This document shows positions 37,046 to 49,094 of a stretch of DNA of 64,000 bases, piece after piece. Location: contig NC_092862.1 of assembly GCF_032062135.1 (NCBI RefSeq), forward strand, positions 42,731,139-42,795,138, in the 5' to 3' direction. The notes under the pieces were generated by a model. It was not told the DNA's origin. It did not search any database and saw only the letters and a program-made list of their open reading frames with translations. This DNA is from Pyxicephalus adspersus (taxonomy: Eukaryota > Chordata > Amphibia > Anura > Pyxicephalidae). The stretch's first letter is position 1. Every line of letters starts with the position of its first letter. Both the position numbers and the translations under genes were made by a program.

Positions 37046-38362
37046 TTTATAAAGCTTAGTTTTTACAAAGTCATATCACCTCATCAGTAGGATCATCGCA
37101 TCCAAAATCACTCATGTATTATGAGTAGTAATAAGTTGCAATTCTGCAAACATCATGCCATGTTCACATTTTTGAGAAGGCATATGTATTTGTTAAAGAA
37201 CCTATTTTTGTTCCTTAGTAAAATATAAATAATCCATACCAAATTTCAAAAACATTTGCAGATTTATAGCCCAGAGCCATGAAGATGTGCAAATTGCCTA
37301 CCCATAGGTTGCCAGCTTTAGCAACACACAAAAACAGAAATAAATACAAATATGTAGGCTTTTGCCAATTTACAGGATAAGATATAAGATCTGTCTTATA
37401 TTACATTAAATTCATCTTCCCTGATTATGTACCGAACATGCACCGTTCTTTAATATCTTCATGTTGCTTCAGGCTAGATTCTATTTCTTGACTTTTATTA
37501 AGTATGTAAATTACATGCTCGAGGCTCCACATCCATAACTAAGGTAACTGGATATACAGCATGTAAACTGTATTAATGTTAGAAATGAAGCTGTGGTGTC
37601 CCAGTCATGGTAACCATTTGGTGAGCTGTTTTAGGGGCAAGTAGCAACTGACCTGGCTGATTTTTTTGGCTAATGACATCTCCCAAGATATTTTCAGTGG
37701 TGTCTTCTCCTCCTTCATGCCCACATGGTAACCCAAAGGTACATGTTATCGGGATGATCATTTGTACAGATAGTCCCTCAGCTGTTGAAATCTCCAATTG
37801 CCTTCTAATGTTTGCGGCTAGCTTTAGCAAATTTCATTTGCGTGTTGCAAACCTTTCAGATACGGGAATGATTTAGTGAGGGATAAAATCAGTAGGCAGC
37901 CACTGCTGCACACATGCAATCATTTAGTTTGACAATTCCCTGTAATACTGAAATTAACTGATATCCATCATGAAATGACTTGTTTGCTAGATATTAAAGA
38001 TAAAGCAAAGCTTGATATATTGTTTGTTTGACCACATCTGAGCTCTGCTCTGCTTATTAAAAACTGTTTGATCTTACAGCTTTGCAGCAAGAGCCTTTTC
38101 AAAAAAACCTTCAGTAAAACTGAAATATAAATGCTGTACTTGACTGTGGTGCACAGTGTGAACCTGCATGTATTGGCTTTACATCGAGTCTTTAGTTTTA
38201 GGACAAATGCGTGTGGCACAGTCACTTGAAATTTTCTGTCTCTGCCTTCTTTTATGAAAATCTCCTACTGACATTTTTTTCTGAGGGTACAACACATCTA
38301 AATCTGTTGTAACTATGTAGAATATCATTTGTAATTCTACAACTTTAAGCTGTTTGTATGTA
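37046..38362. other. Noncoding DNA, unique
   Basis: No gene or repeat recognised, apart from the TA (38361-38362) that flanks the next MITE. Confidence 0.4.
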
Positions 38363-38799
38363 AAGGTGCGTACACACTTCCAATTTTTATCGTTCAAAAT
38401 GAACGAGGAACGAACAACGAACGATCGATTGGGCAAAAATCGTTCGTAAAAAAAGTAACCAACGACGCCGACGAACGAGGAAAGTCGTTGGAAACGAACG
38501 ACCGGACCGGCGGATCGGATTGGACGACGATCGTTGACCATCGTTCGTGTGTACGATCGTTCGTTGATCGTCCATGGTCTGAGCATGCGTAATGAACGAA
38601 CGTTCGTTCACTTTCCTGTCGTGCACATAGTTCCTCTATCGCTCAAACGATCGTATCTATTGTGTGTACAATATCTACGAACGATCGTGTCGTTATCTGT
38701 ATGTGCAGGATCGGTGCTATACGATCGTTCGTAGATATCGTGCAGGATCGTTCGTCGTTCGTTTAACAACGATAATAATTGGAAGTGTGTACGTAGCTT
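38363..38799 (+). mobile_element. TA-flanked CpG-rich MITE, family B, copy 2
   Basis: Matches 30270-30685 throughout, with a few extra bases such as an added AACGAACGA-type block near the left end. Ends AAGGTGCGTACACACTTCC and GGAAGTGTGTACGTAGCTT lie between TA at 38361-38362 and 38800-38801. The interior is dense in CGTTCG and CGAACG words. It lies 17 bp from the next MITE. Confidence 0.9.
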
Positions 38800-38816
38800 T
38801 AGAGTGTTGCGTCATT

Positions 38817-39310
38817 GGGTCTTATTTTATTAAGCTCTCCAAGTCTGGAGAAGATAAACTGATAGCAAATTACTTTAACCACCCAAGCGGTAATCCCGAG
38901 TGTGACTCGGGGTGGATTTTAGTTGCAAAAATCTGTATTCCCGAGTCTTACTTGGGGTTACTTTAACCTAAAAAAACCCCACTTACCTTGCTCCGTTGCT
39001 GTCCCCCAGGGTCCTGCTGAACCCTGCAGGTCCTGGGGACACATCTGCCTCCTCTGATCTCCAGCCACTAACTGCAGAGCCGAAATCAACGGAGTTTCCC
39101 GTGACGTCGGTGCAGACGGGAGTTAGTGGCGGGAAATTCAAAATCATAAATAGGATTCAATACAAATAGCTGTATTGAGTCCATTACAAAGAAATATACT
39201 TTAGACCGCTAGGGGGGTTAAGAAATGCATTCCAGGTTTGCTGAATGGGCCAGGTTCACTGATGGAAGTGAACCTTCTCCAGTCCTGGAGAACTTTAATA
39301 AACCCGGTCC
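38817..39310. mobile_element. Hairpin MITE, family E, split by a nested element
   Basis: The left part has GGGTCTTATTTTATTAAGC and CTCTCCAAGTCTGGAGAAG; the right part has GAAATGCATTCCAGGTTTGC, CCAGTCCTGGAGAACTTTAA and TAAACCCGGTCC. Together these match the family E copies at 20427, 24122 and 39999. A TTAA-flanked element at 38875-39221 separates the halves. Confidence 0.8.
38875..39221. mobile_element. piggyBac-like MITE nested in a hairpin MITE
   Basis: TTAA is duplicated exactly at both ends (38875-38878 and 39218-39221). The terminal inverted repeats are CCACCCAAGCGGT on the left and CCCCCCTAGCGGT read from the right, 11 of 13 matching. TTAA duplication with CC-rich ends is the piggyBac pattern. 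The interior contains a repeated CCCGAGTSWKACTYGGGG-like block (38896-38913 and 38940-38957) and a GC-rich central part. No transposase is encoded. Confidence 0.85.
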
Positions 39311-39998
39311 ATTGTCTTTATGTTAAAAGATTACATTAAAGTTAACCTTTGCTTGAAGTGCATGCCCAGCCAAGAGTTTCATTCAGTAGTTTTGGGTATG
39401 GGTGAGGAAGGGATAGAAGCTCATTAAGACGGTTGTTGCAATATTGATTCATCGGACATTAATAAGGATAAGGATAACCTGGTATACGGCACTACACTCG
39501 TACACACAGTACACTCATCTACTAATCACCTGCAATTTATTACTGAAGATCAGCAATCACTGTCAGGTTCAATAAATGGCCTCTAATGGTGTAAGCTACA
39601 CAACAGCATGTAGTGTCAATTAATTGTTGTTAATTGTGGTGAACTTATCAATACAACATGCTACGGTTTTACGTACACTGCAGTTGAAATGAAATTTCTC
39701 ATGCTTAGAATAGCTAACTGAACACAAAAAAACAAATTCAAATAAAAGCAGGTTGTATTATAGTAGCACATAAATTATAAAGCTTTAATTCGTTTAACTG
39801 AAAGTTTGTCAAGAAATCAAAATTCTCCTAAGTTGCAGTATGCAACAAAAATTAATGTGTTCTGTTTCACAAGCAATATACAGCCTTGGTTCTCCCAGTA
39901 TATGTGTAAATTAGATCAGATTAAAGTGTTTTATTGCTGTGTGTTTTTGGTTTTGAATCTTTTATACTAATTTATTTATTCTAGCTTTGTGGTGCCAC
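39311..39998. other. Noncoding DNA
   Basis: No gene or repeat recognised. Confidence 0.4.
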
Positions 39999-40185
39999 AC
40001 ATTGGGTTATCGGAGCTCTCCAAGACCGGGGAAGGTAGACTGTTACGGGTGAACACGGGTGAATGGAATGGACCTGGCCCAGACATTTGCCTAAAGAAAT
40101 CCATTCTAGGTTTGCATGATCACCCATATTCACACATTATAGTTTATCTTTTCCAGGCCTGGAGAGCTTTATTAAAAGTTTTGCA
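39999..40185. mobile_element. Hairpin MITE, family E, fourth copy
   Basis: Left GGAGCTCTCCAAGACCGGGG and right CAGGCCTGGAGAGCTTTATT are inverted, and the interior keeps ATCCATTCTAGGTTTGC and GATCACCCATATTCACA, shared with the other family E copies. Confidence 0.72.
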
Positions 40186-43100
40186 GCCTTATTAATATAG
40201 TAATGAAGGTGTACAATACCCCCCCCCCCAGTCATAAATGAATTAAAGTATGACTCTATTCCTTTCGATAAATTGGGCCAACAAAATTTAACTTTAAACA
40301 CAAAACACATACCTACCCCCCTATGCAGTTTATGGATGTCCTAAACCCTTTTTGCCATTCTGAGTATTGGCACCTTTTCCTCCTAGAATGTTCCACCATT
40401 CATCCTGGAATGTTCCCACCCCTGGGCACCACGTCAGCCAGTGAAAAAAAGCTCCAGCTGTGTTCATTATCAACCATTGACCCCTGTTGTTAATGAACAC
40501 AATAGGGAGCATTTCTGTTGGCTGATGGTTGTAAGGGACAGGAAACGTCCTTGGTGTATATCCCTGAAACACTAAAATAAATGGTGACAAGTGAGCTGCT
40601 CATACACAAAAGCTATGCCACCACTCCAGGTCCTTCCTCTTATGTGGCACAGAGGGAGCCAAGTCATATTTTTAAAGGAAATTTTTTTTTTCTTAAATAA
40701 TATTGGTTATCTAAGAAGTTAATTGAATATAGATCCCCTTTTAAAGTACATTCTACACTAGTACCTATGATAATCCCAGATATGCTTTTCTTCCTTTTAT
40801 CCCAGCCAGAATATTTTATAAAAAAGTGCTTGGTTTAAAATTTCTCTACAGACTTGTGCAGACATCAGATCACAGACAATCATTTTGATTTTAGCATATG
40901 TATTTAGGCCTTTTTCCATCTATTAGATACTGCATGTTTCATCATTACATGCTTGTTCTCCACATCACATCAGCAGCAGAAATGCTTTATCATGCTTTCT
41001 CTTCCATGGTTTCAGAGCCCCTTTGTGCTCATTGCCTTCCACTCTGCTTTCATCCTGGTCTTTGTCTCTGCTGCATGGAAATTGATCCATCATAAAGCAT
41101 GATATCAAATTCAGCAACTGGCAAAAGGATAACATTTCAAAGGTACGGTGTGGACTGGAGAGAAGACTCTGAAGGATGAGAAAGTTGTCTCGCTGACTCA
41201 AACATGGATGCTTAGCTAAAATATGAAAGCTGACGACATGCTGTTAAATCCTATTGTTCACCCCATCTGAAGAATTTCACATTGTGGATAACCTCGAGAC
41301 CTCTGACTGTATGCAAAGCAGGAGGCCTCAGTAACAGCATTGTGCTGCCAAAGTCTGCCTTGAACAAGAGCAAAAGCCCAATCTCACTGGTTGTTTTATA
41401 CATTTAAATGGAGTCTGGGAGAGAAAAGCTCTTTGTGAGTCAGTTCCGTTAATTAGACCTAAATTACCATCCTTAGTGGATAAACACAAAAGATAGTAAC
41501 TGGACCTCTGCAAGGCCACTGAAATTAAGAATTCTGATGTGATGAGAACATGCGCTAAGGAACTGAAACTAAATACTGCTAGAACTGCCAAATGCCAGCC
41601 CTGGCACTTTTTTTTGATACGTAGTATACTATTTCTTTTTGTCCTTAAAAAGAAAAAAAACTGTGCTTTTTTTAGATCAACGCTGTACAGCAAAACTGTT
41701 TGTTCATTTTTCATTTAGTGTTATACTTTTTTTTAAAGTTTAATTGCAATCACAAGGGTATTAGCTGTCTCCAAGTGTGTGACAAATGTGCAACTGGGCT
41801 TTTTTAGAAGAACAAGTGTGTTTGTCAGTTGCCTGCACTGAGGCAGTCGGCGCTTTATTCTCTAAACTAAAAGATATCAAACTTACTTCCCTTGTTTTAC
41901 AATAATCCTTGGGAATTATCAGGCTTTTTAATCAGTTCTTTCTTTGCAGATAGAAAGGCCATTTTTGTGGTAAAGCAGCGTGGGTTGGGGCATAGGGATT
42001 TCATGGGGTGTACAATGCCCCTTAATTCATTGCCTTGAATAAAGACATAATGAAAAATAATAGAAAACTAACCTATCATTGTACAATTTCAAATTATATG
42101 TGATTACAAAAGAGTGTAACATAAAAAGGCTAAGAGACACAATAAAGTGCTGCATAAATAAAATGTCATATGTGTCAATGCGCAAAGGTTTGAGCAGTAA
42201 TTTGTAGCAACCTGTTGGTTTGAATATATTAATAATTTGATTGCTATGCAAGGACCGTTACACCAATTCTGTATTATTTGCCATATCATAAATAGCTGCC
42301 TGTAATCTTAAACCTGACCGAGGGGGATTGCCAAATATTGCAGACAATGTAGTTTGAAGTGTGCAACACCACATATCACCAAAATACCCAGTTTCGGTTT
42401 ACACCTACTGATTGGCTATTAGTCCCTAACATTTCATATTAGGAGTAGGGTACATGTTTCCCCATACCCAGATGCACCATAGATTTTTCAAAGAACGAAA
42501 AAAGAGTGTTGGTGGCAGTCTGGCCTATATTGGCAAAGTAACAAAGTTCTCTCTGACGATAGTTCTATTTTCATTATTGCAGCTGAATCCAGCTCACCAG
42601 TATGTGTACAGTCTTCCAAACATGTTGCCCTTACCATCAGCACCCAGCAGTATACAAGCATTTGTCCCAGCAGTCCTTAGCACCAAAAAGCCTCCTTCTT
42701 TGTCATCACCCTCCCATAATGTTTTATCTGCCTCACTTCACCTTCTCCTAGTAATCCATATGACACCAAATATACCAGCTGTACCCACTGCAATCCAGAG
42801 CTCGCACTGCACACTAGCATGATAGAGCAAGGCATGAGAATCACTATAGAAAGACTGGGTATTGGCATGTCACCAGCATCCAATTCTCATACCCGCAAAA
42901 GTGTTTTTACTGCAGTGATGAGAAAGGAATCTGCTTAACGCATCGAAAAAGTTGCATCATTATTGAGAAAACAGGGTTAGCCTGTGCTGTACAGTTTAAT
43001 GCCATGGTCTGTGTTGTAAAAAAAAGGAAAGCACCATCCTAATGGTAATATTAGCATTAAAAGCAGATCTGCCAAAGATTTTTTTCCAAGACCTTTTAAA

Positions 43101-44097
43101 CTGCTTATAAAGGTAAAAAATGATATACATGTTATAGCATAGAAAAAACTGTTAGCTAAATGGTAAACAAAACAGGTTGATTGGGTCAATATCTAAATAA
43201 CCATGGAGACTGGAACATGTCTAGCCCTAGGTTACTGACCGCAATTCACTGCTCTTTATTCAATGTTATAAAATAATGATCTTAGGTCTTTATTAAATAT
43301 GGCAAAGAACAATGTGCAAGGTGAATTTACCTGCTATAAGAATCTCATTAGTAAGCTTTCTTCAAGCTGAAGGATATGCAATCCACAGCACAATGTAACT
43401 TCTTTGTATTAAGCTGTCTTATGCTATTACCAGAAAACCAGATCATACTGTATATGTTTTACATGAGATGAGATGCAGTGTATTTGTTTTATTTATTGCA
43501 TATAATGTAATTATGTATTAAGTAGGATACTGCTTGGTGTAATCATATAATTTGGTGGTAGGTTTATCTATGCATGTTCAAAGCAATGAGAATTCCATTG
43601 AAAATTCCAAATCAATTAATTTTTTTGGCAAAGCATTTGTTATCTTTCCTGGTATGATCATTGGTTGACTGTTGTACTGGAATATCAAAACATATCATGC
43701 ACAAATTGATCTCATGAAATAGTTTTCATTATCTAAATCAGGCCAGTAAGTTACCCTCCTCCCCTCTGCATGTTTCTTGAATACAGCTATAGGAATTAAA
43801 ATGTTTCAGTTGCTCAGCATAGCGAGTAGAACCTCAGCTCTTGCAGGGAATCTCTTTGGAGCTTGGCTGTCACTTACCACTTGGCTTCCAGCTGACAATC
43901 CAAATTATGGGGTGTGAGTTAATGAGGTAGAACAGCGATTTGTAGCTTTGCTTCCCAAGAGGCTCTGCTGGAGAAACATTCCTTTTACTGCAGTACCTCC
44001 CATGGTGGTCCAGCTTATTACAGTCTCTCCAGGTCATTCTGCTATGGCTTTTAGAATGCTGCGAATAGACAAAGAGAGGTAAACTGTTGTCTGTCAA
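40186..44097. other. Noncoding DNA, mostly unique
   Basis: A stretch at about 40290-40670 is slightly GC-richer and may be an old transposon, but no clean ends are visible. 41300-41600 is repeat-free with TTAATTAG at 41449-41456. At 42454-42937 two overlapping frames give protein-like composition without a recognisable domain; see findings. No confirmed exon. Confidence 0.35.
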
Positions 44098-44209
44098 ACA
44101 GAAAAATATTCTCTGTGGCTATTAAGCTGTAAGGTTTAGGCTTGGGGTCCACAGAGAAAAATATTTCCTGCAACCAATAAGCTGGAAGTTTTATGCATGG
44201 GGTCCAGTC
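44098..44209. repeat. Diverged tandem duplication, two units of about 56 bp
   Basis: Both units contain AGAAAAATATT, then TAAGCTG, then TGGGGTCCA at the same spacing (44101 onward and 44155 onward). The middle parts differ, so the duplication is old. Confidence 0.6.
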
Positions 44210-47200
44210 TAAGGTTTATACCTTGGGTGAAATAAATGGGAATACATAGAGTAAGGCTTTTTTTTTTATTGTATTGGATTTTTTTTAAAAAAATACAGGT
44301 AATCAAACACAAAACTCTGCAGATTCTTGCTTTTATTTTTGATTCCACTGGCTGCATTTTGCACCTTAACATTTCTCTTTGTATAGATTTTTTTTTCCAA
44401 GCCTTCTAGAGTCTGGCCTCAAAAGCACCTACATAACATAGCTAGGAAGAACAAATGGCAGGTTACAGTCACATAGCTGGGGGATGCGGGAACTTTTTTG
44501 TACTGACAAAACTAACAGGTAGCAAACATTGATGAACCAGACACTATATTCAGCTGTAAGATGTGATGTCAAACAGCTTTGAACAGAAGTTAGTACAGAT
44601 GTTCAGCACCTAGGGCAAAGCTTGGAATCTTGAATGGGATAAAGGACAGTCAAAGCTGGTTCCATACTGGCTTTTTGATCAGTTAATGATTAGTCTTGGG
44701 ATATATATATATAATATGCAAGAGCAACATTTAACATAGAACGCAATGAACCTTTTATGCAGTCTTGGATAGAATGGATAAGGATTAGAACTGTTTTATT
44801 TGCTATATGTGTCCCTGATTTCCAATGGTAACAGGGAAAGAAGTAAGTGCCTTCACATTTTTATGTTTTAGGATTTTGGAAGTGTTTTATATACAGCTTT
44901 CATTGCTATCTATGTTTTAACTGGGGGGATCACCCCTCATTGCCTGAGTGACCACCAACAGGAGCACAACAAGAAAGATCCAGCCAAGGTTCTAACACAT
45001 TTCGACTGTTGACTTTCTTTTTAAAAATCATGTTAAATGTTAAAAACACATGGTTGAATGTAAATGATCTGTCCATTGTATCTGGAAATAAGCAACTTTA
45101 CGGGTGAAAGGTTTAATTTGTGTAAACTTTTAGTATAATTACTATATTTATTTTGTGTAAAACTCTTCTTGCTGTGCAGTGGGCTTGCTTTGTATTTTTG
45201 TTTACCTCTCTTGCTGGTTAGTCACACCTTAATCACGGGGTAGCGGCCGGCTTGTGTTTTACCTTTGTTTTTTTCTCAGTCCCTCTCGTCCTTAGCAGTC
45301 AAGTATTTATGCTGATAATCTTGTATGTGGTACTTTGTGCAGGCACACAACATCATTCTTTTCTAATGAATAATTAAATTTCCATATGGCAAGTCCAGCA
45401 TTGCAGCAGATGCAGCAGTTGCTGAGTGCATCGTTCATTAGACTGTAACGTCTTTTTTTCCCTTAGACCTAACCATTAAAGGAAATCTAACACCACGGAG
45501 TTGTAACGAGGGATGAGCGATTATCCTTTCAAAACCTTCTGCTAACATGTTCTTGTCTGGTAATATCAGCCATCAGCCCACCAGCGCCCCAATCTTTTTA
45601 TGGCATTCATCAAGGAGAGCGAGCATTACAAACAAATACATGTAATGAGGCTATTGTCACAAATCTTTTCTAACATCTTTCTTTTGCTACATATATGATT
45701 GAGGAACAATTGTGTATTAATTGGGGCTGATTAAAGGGGGTTGTTTACTACAGCTTGAAAATAAGGTGAAGCTGTGACTCTCACACGTCATTCAGTATAG
45801 AGTGAATGTAGAAAATTTTGTTATTTGTTATTTTATATACTAGCTACTAGTTATGGGTGCAGGTTGGCAATGCGGATATAGCTTAGAAAACGGTCTAAAT
45901 TACAAAACACTAACACATTAAAGAAATAATTACCCTAGGTTCATCTTCTAACACAAATGATCGCTGTGCCACCTTGCTACCTCCCCGAAAAACAGGTCTC
46001 TCACAAATCCCCAATTCACATTGGCTCATTGCAGGAATACGTTCTCCATTGTAAATAAAATAGTACATGACAGGTATATTTGAAAAAATGAGATACAGTC
46101 CACCCATGGAACTCCATCTGCCTTCGATGCTAGTTGCCTTTGGGGTATACTAAAGAATGAATGTGGAAAATTACTTTAATTTCCTTGAGAAAACTGCTCA
46201 TTTATCATAATTTCAACTGCTAATGTATTAGCTTATGAAGTTCAAAACATTTTGTCTGGAAGAAACACAGAGTACAGTGCTTTTTCTGGCAGGTAAAGGA
46301 AAGGGTTAGCTCATTTTGCTGGAATGTCAGGTGGATATCTGTATTATTTTTACTTGCACCGTAAATTATTAAGTGTGGTTTACAGGCTTTAGGCAGCCCC
46401 TGGGTGTCCTAACATAAACATGAGTTTTCTTTATGTGAGCTTAGTGGAGAGAAGTGAAAATGGGTCTTGAACTTTGAAAGTTTATGTTGTGTTTGTTTTA
46501 TAATGAAGTCAATAGTTGTTTTTCACATTCTTGCTGTATATATTAGATTCTATATGTAAAAGTCTTATGCCTTGCCCTTTTTGGCTCTGAACAAAATTCT
46601 TCTTCTTCTAAACTTATTTGCTGGTACTGATGAGTAATGTTCATAACACAGAACGTTTTACTGTCTCTAAAACAAGAGCTGATGGTAAATGATCCAATGG
46701 GGACACCTGTCACAAAGACAACTAAAAAGGAAATTACCCTCATTTTGGAGAAATGTCCTGTTGTGTTTCTAGGACACATTATATATGTAAGGGATATGCA
46801 TGAATTAGGGATATGCGAAAGCTCTGCTTTGCGGAGGGGTAGCGAGGATGCACAAGTAAAGTAAATTGAAATCTAAATATTCTACAGAAAATTGAAAAAC
46901 AAACAAACATACAGGGACTTTCTAGTGTTTCTTTTTAAATGGAATAAATTCATTGTTTGAGTAATTTTTAGGCTGCCAACCAAGCAAAATTTGGTTTGAC
47001 ATTAATATTTTGAATACAAGTTTTTGTCTTTAGTAAGATACTTTAAATCACACTTCAGCAACATTGCTCTTACCCACTCTATCCATAGCTAAGAATTGGA
47101 AAAAAAATGTATAAAGTAGCACACATGCATCAAGTGATGACGGTTGAAAGTGGAATTAGATTTGTATTACACGATGGTGATTGGTTTCACTAGCTGGCGC

Positions 47201-47278
47201 TGCAGGAGAAACCTGAAATTGTGATATACGCAAAATGTGGTAGTTATTAATGTAGATTAACACACTGAACACTGTAAA
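44210..47278. other. Noncoding DNA, with a short inverted dispersed repeat pair
   Basis: A 55-bp sequence at 46801-46856 (TGAATTAGGGATATGCGAAA onward) recurs in inverted orientation at about 45964-46019 with roughly 70% identity, so both are fragments of one dispersed repeat of unknown type. Around 45160-45480 the DNA is repeat-free and carries AATAATTAAATTTCCATATG. No exon is confirmed. Confidence 0.4.
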
Positions 47279-47672
47279 ATATTATTAATCAAGGGAAATC
47301 TCCCTACTTTCTCTCTAACTGTCCCTCAAGGGGGTTCACAATCTATTGTGCCCTACCATAGTCATATGTCATTAACGTCAATGTTTTCCCCAGCCCCTTT
47401 TAGCTGGGCGCACCACCCAGCACTTTTCAGTAATTGTCTGGTTGTTTTTGGGTGGCTACTGATACGTTGGGTCAAGTTGGATTGCTTCCACCTGCCTACA
47501 ATTTCTTCCCACCAAGCTTAAACAAATTTCTGGATTCAGCGTAGTAAGGACAATTTCTGAGGAAAAGATGCATGTTTTTTGGGATGTTGGAGAAAAACAG
47601 AGTACCCTGAGGAAACCCAGACATAGAGCGAACATACAAAGTCCTTCACGATAGCATCCTGGCCTGGTTATA
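47279..47672 (-). mobile_element. tRNA-like SINE, minus strand, interrupted
   Basis: On the minus strand the SINE blocks appear in order: GGCCAGGATGCTATCG, GGGTTTCCTCAGGGTACTCT, CATCCCAAAAAACATGCA, then an unrelated insert, then ATGACATATGACTATGGTAG and GAGGGACAGTTA. Blocks correspond to the copy at 19476. The tRNA-like head is missing. Confidence 0.78.
47379..47535. mobile_element. Insert within the SINE, possible hAT-type MITE fragment
   Basis: The sequence from CAATGTTTTCCCCAGCCCC (47379) to about 47535 has no counterpart in the other SINE copies. It contains a small palindrome (GCTGGGCG...CACCCAGC at 47404-47420). CAATGTTTTCC resembles hAT ends, but the far end and an 8-bp duplication are not evident. 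Boundaries are approximate. Confidence 0.45.
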
Positions 47673-49094
47673 TATATATATCTGCATGTAAAAATGTGTA
47701 CGGTTATGCTTCCAGGGGCATGCTTGTCTAATGCACTAAATCCATCAGGACAAAGCAAACATGACAAAGTGTATACATATACAACAAAATAAATGAATAG
47801 ATGGATAATATTTGTGTAGTCTTCCACTAACATAATTTAGTCAACGTATGTTTCTCGAGAGACTTAATGCTGCAAACAACATGCCATTCCTTGATTGCCT
47901 GGTGATCACACATTTTAAAATATAGCACAAAAATATTGGCACTTGATCAGGAAATGAATATTTATTAATACAAACATACAGTTATGTGTCATTTATGGTT
48001 TAATCTAACACTTTCTTAGGCCTAGTAGTGATTTATTATAATGAATATCTCGGATCATAAAGCCTTTAATCCTGGTGGATTTGAGCAGATATAGTAAATG
48101 TTGCCCTCAGTCAAATGGTCAGGTTCTGTGACATTGATTTTGTTAATGAATATTGCAGCAGTGCTAGAATATTGATGATGAAAAACCCTGGAATGATTTG
48201 TGGACAATAGTATGTAGTTGATATTGCTGTGGAATTGGTTGACTAAAGAATTTTTCTACGCTTGTAGTAAAAAATAAATATGACACATGTGGAACAGACC
48301 TACACAGTTAGGCCTAAAATCAGTTTGTTTGTTCAAGGTGAAAATAACACCAGATTTTTAAAAAATTAAAGGCCTCATCCGGTGCCTTTATGTGTTGTAT
48401 GTTTGCACCAACATTTCCAATATTGAATTAAATTTCTGGAGATTTGTGGCATTATAGTTCCTCATGTTTGTTATTTCCTGATAATGTTTATAGCAGATAA
48501 TTTATAACTGAAATATGAAATGAAATTTCTGGAAATAAAGCTACCATGGCCAACAAACTGCTAAATTTAAGCAGGTTGACACTAACCTACAGGGTAAATG
48601 GCATCTGGTAGAGTTTTTTGACTTTTATTAGTTTTCACTGTCCAGACTTGTTTCACCCAGGGTTAAACTTTTAAAAGCAAGCATATCAAAAGTACAATAC
48701 AGACCTATTTTTTTTTTACATAAATATAAAATGTTTTTGTACATTCTAGTTATTACTTCTTATTATTATCTTAAAGTGCATTAATTTGGGGAGCTATTTA
48801 GGTTCTTTTACAAGAGTTTGGGAAATCAGGACAGCTGTGTAATTTTTTGAGAAAAGCATGTTTTCATTATTATAGTTCTGATATATAAAATATCTAGGTG
48901 TTTGTAGTAGTCACGTATACAAGTCTTCAAATATTGTGAGAACTTTTCATTGAAAATACCTGCTGTTTTTTTGGCTCTTCACAGAGATTACTAGTTTACG
49001 TTAATCCAAAAGGGAATTTACATTTTTGCCTTCATTTTACATTTTTTTTTACCTTCATAGTTTTTATAGGCGAGAAATCGACAATAGGTTTCTA
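47673..49094. other. Noncoding DNA, unique
   Basis: No gene or repeat recognised apart from the TA (49093-49094) flanking the next MITE. Confidence 0.4.

Noticed and set aside
42915..42965. Possible fourth hammerhead (GTGATGA, then CGAAAAAGTTGCATC)
   Set aside because: The first core base is changed, the would-be stem II does not pair well, and stem I is weak; not enough to annotate.
45390..45450. Possible coding exon reading PALQQMQQLL
   Set aside because: Very short, a stop follows, and no splice donor is in place; kept only as part of a candidate noncoding element.
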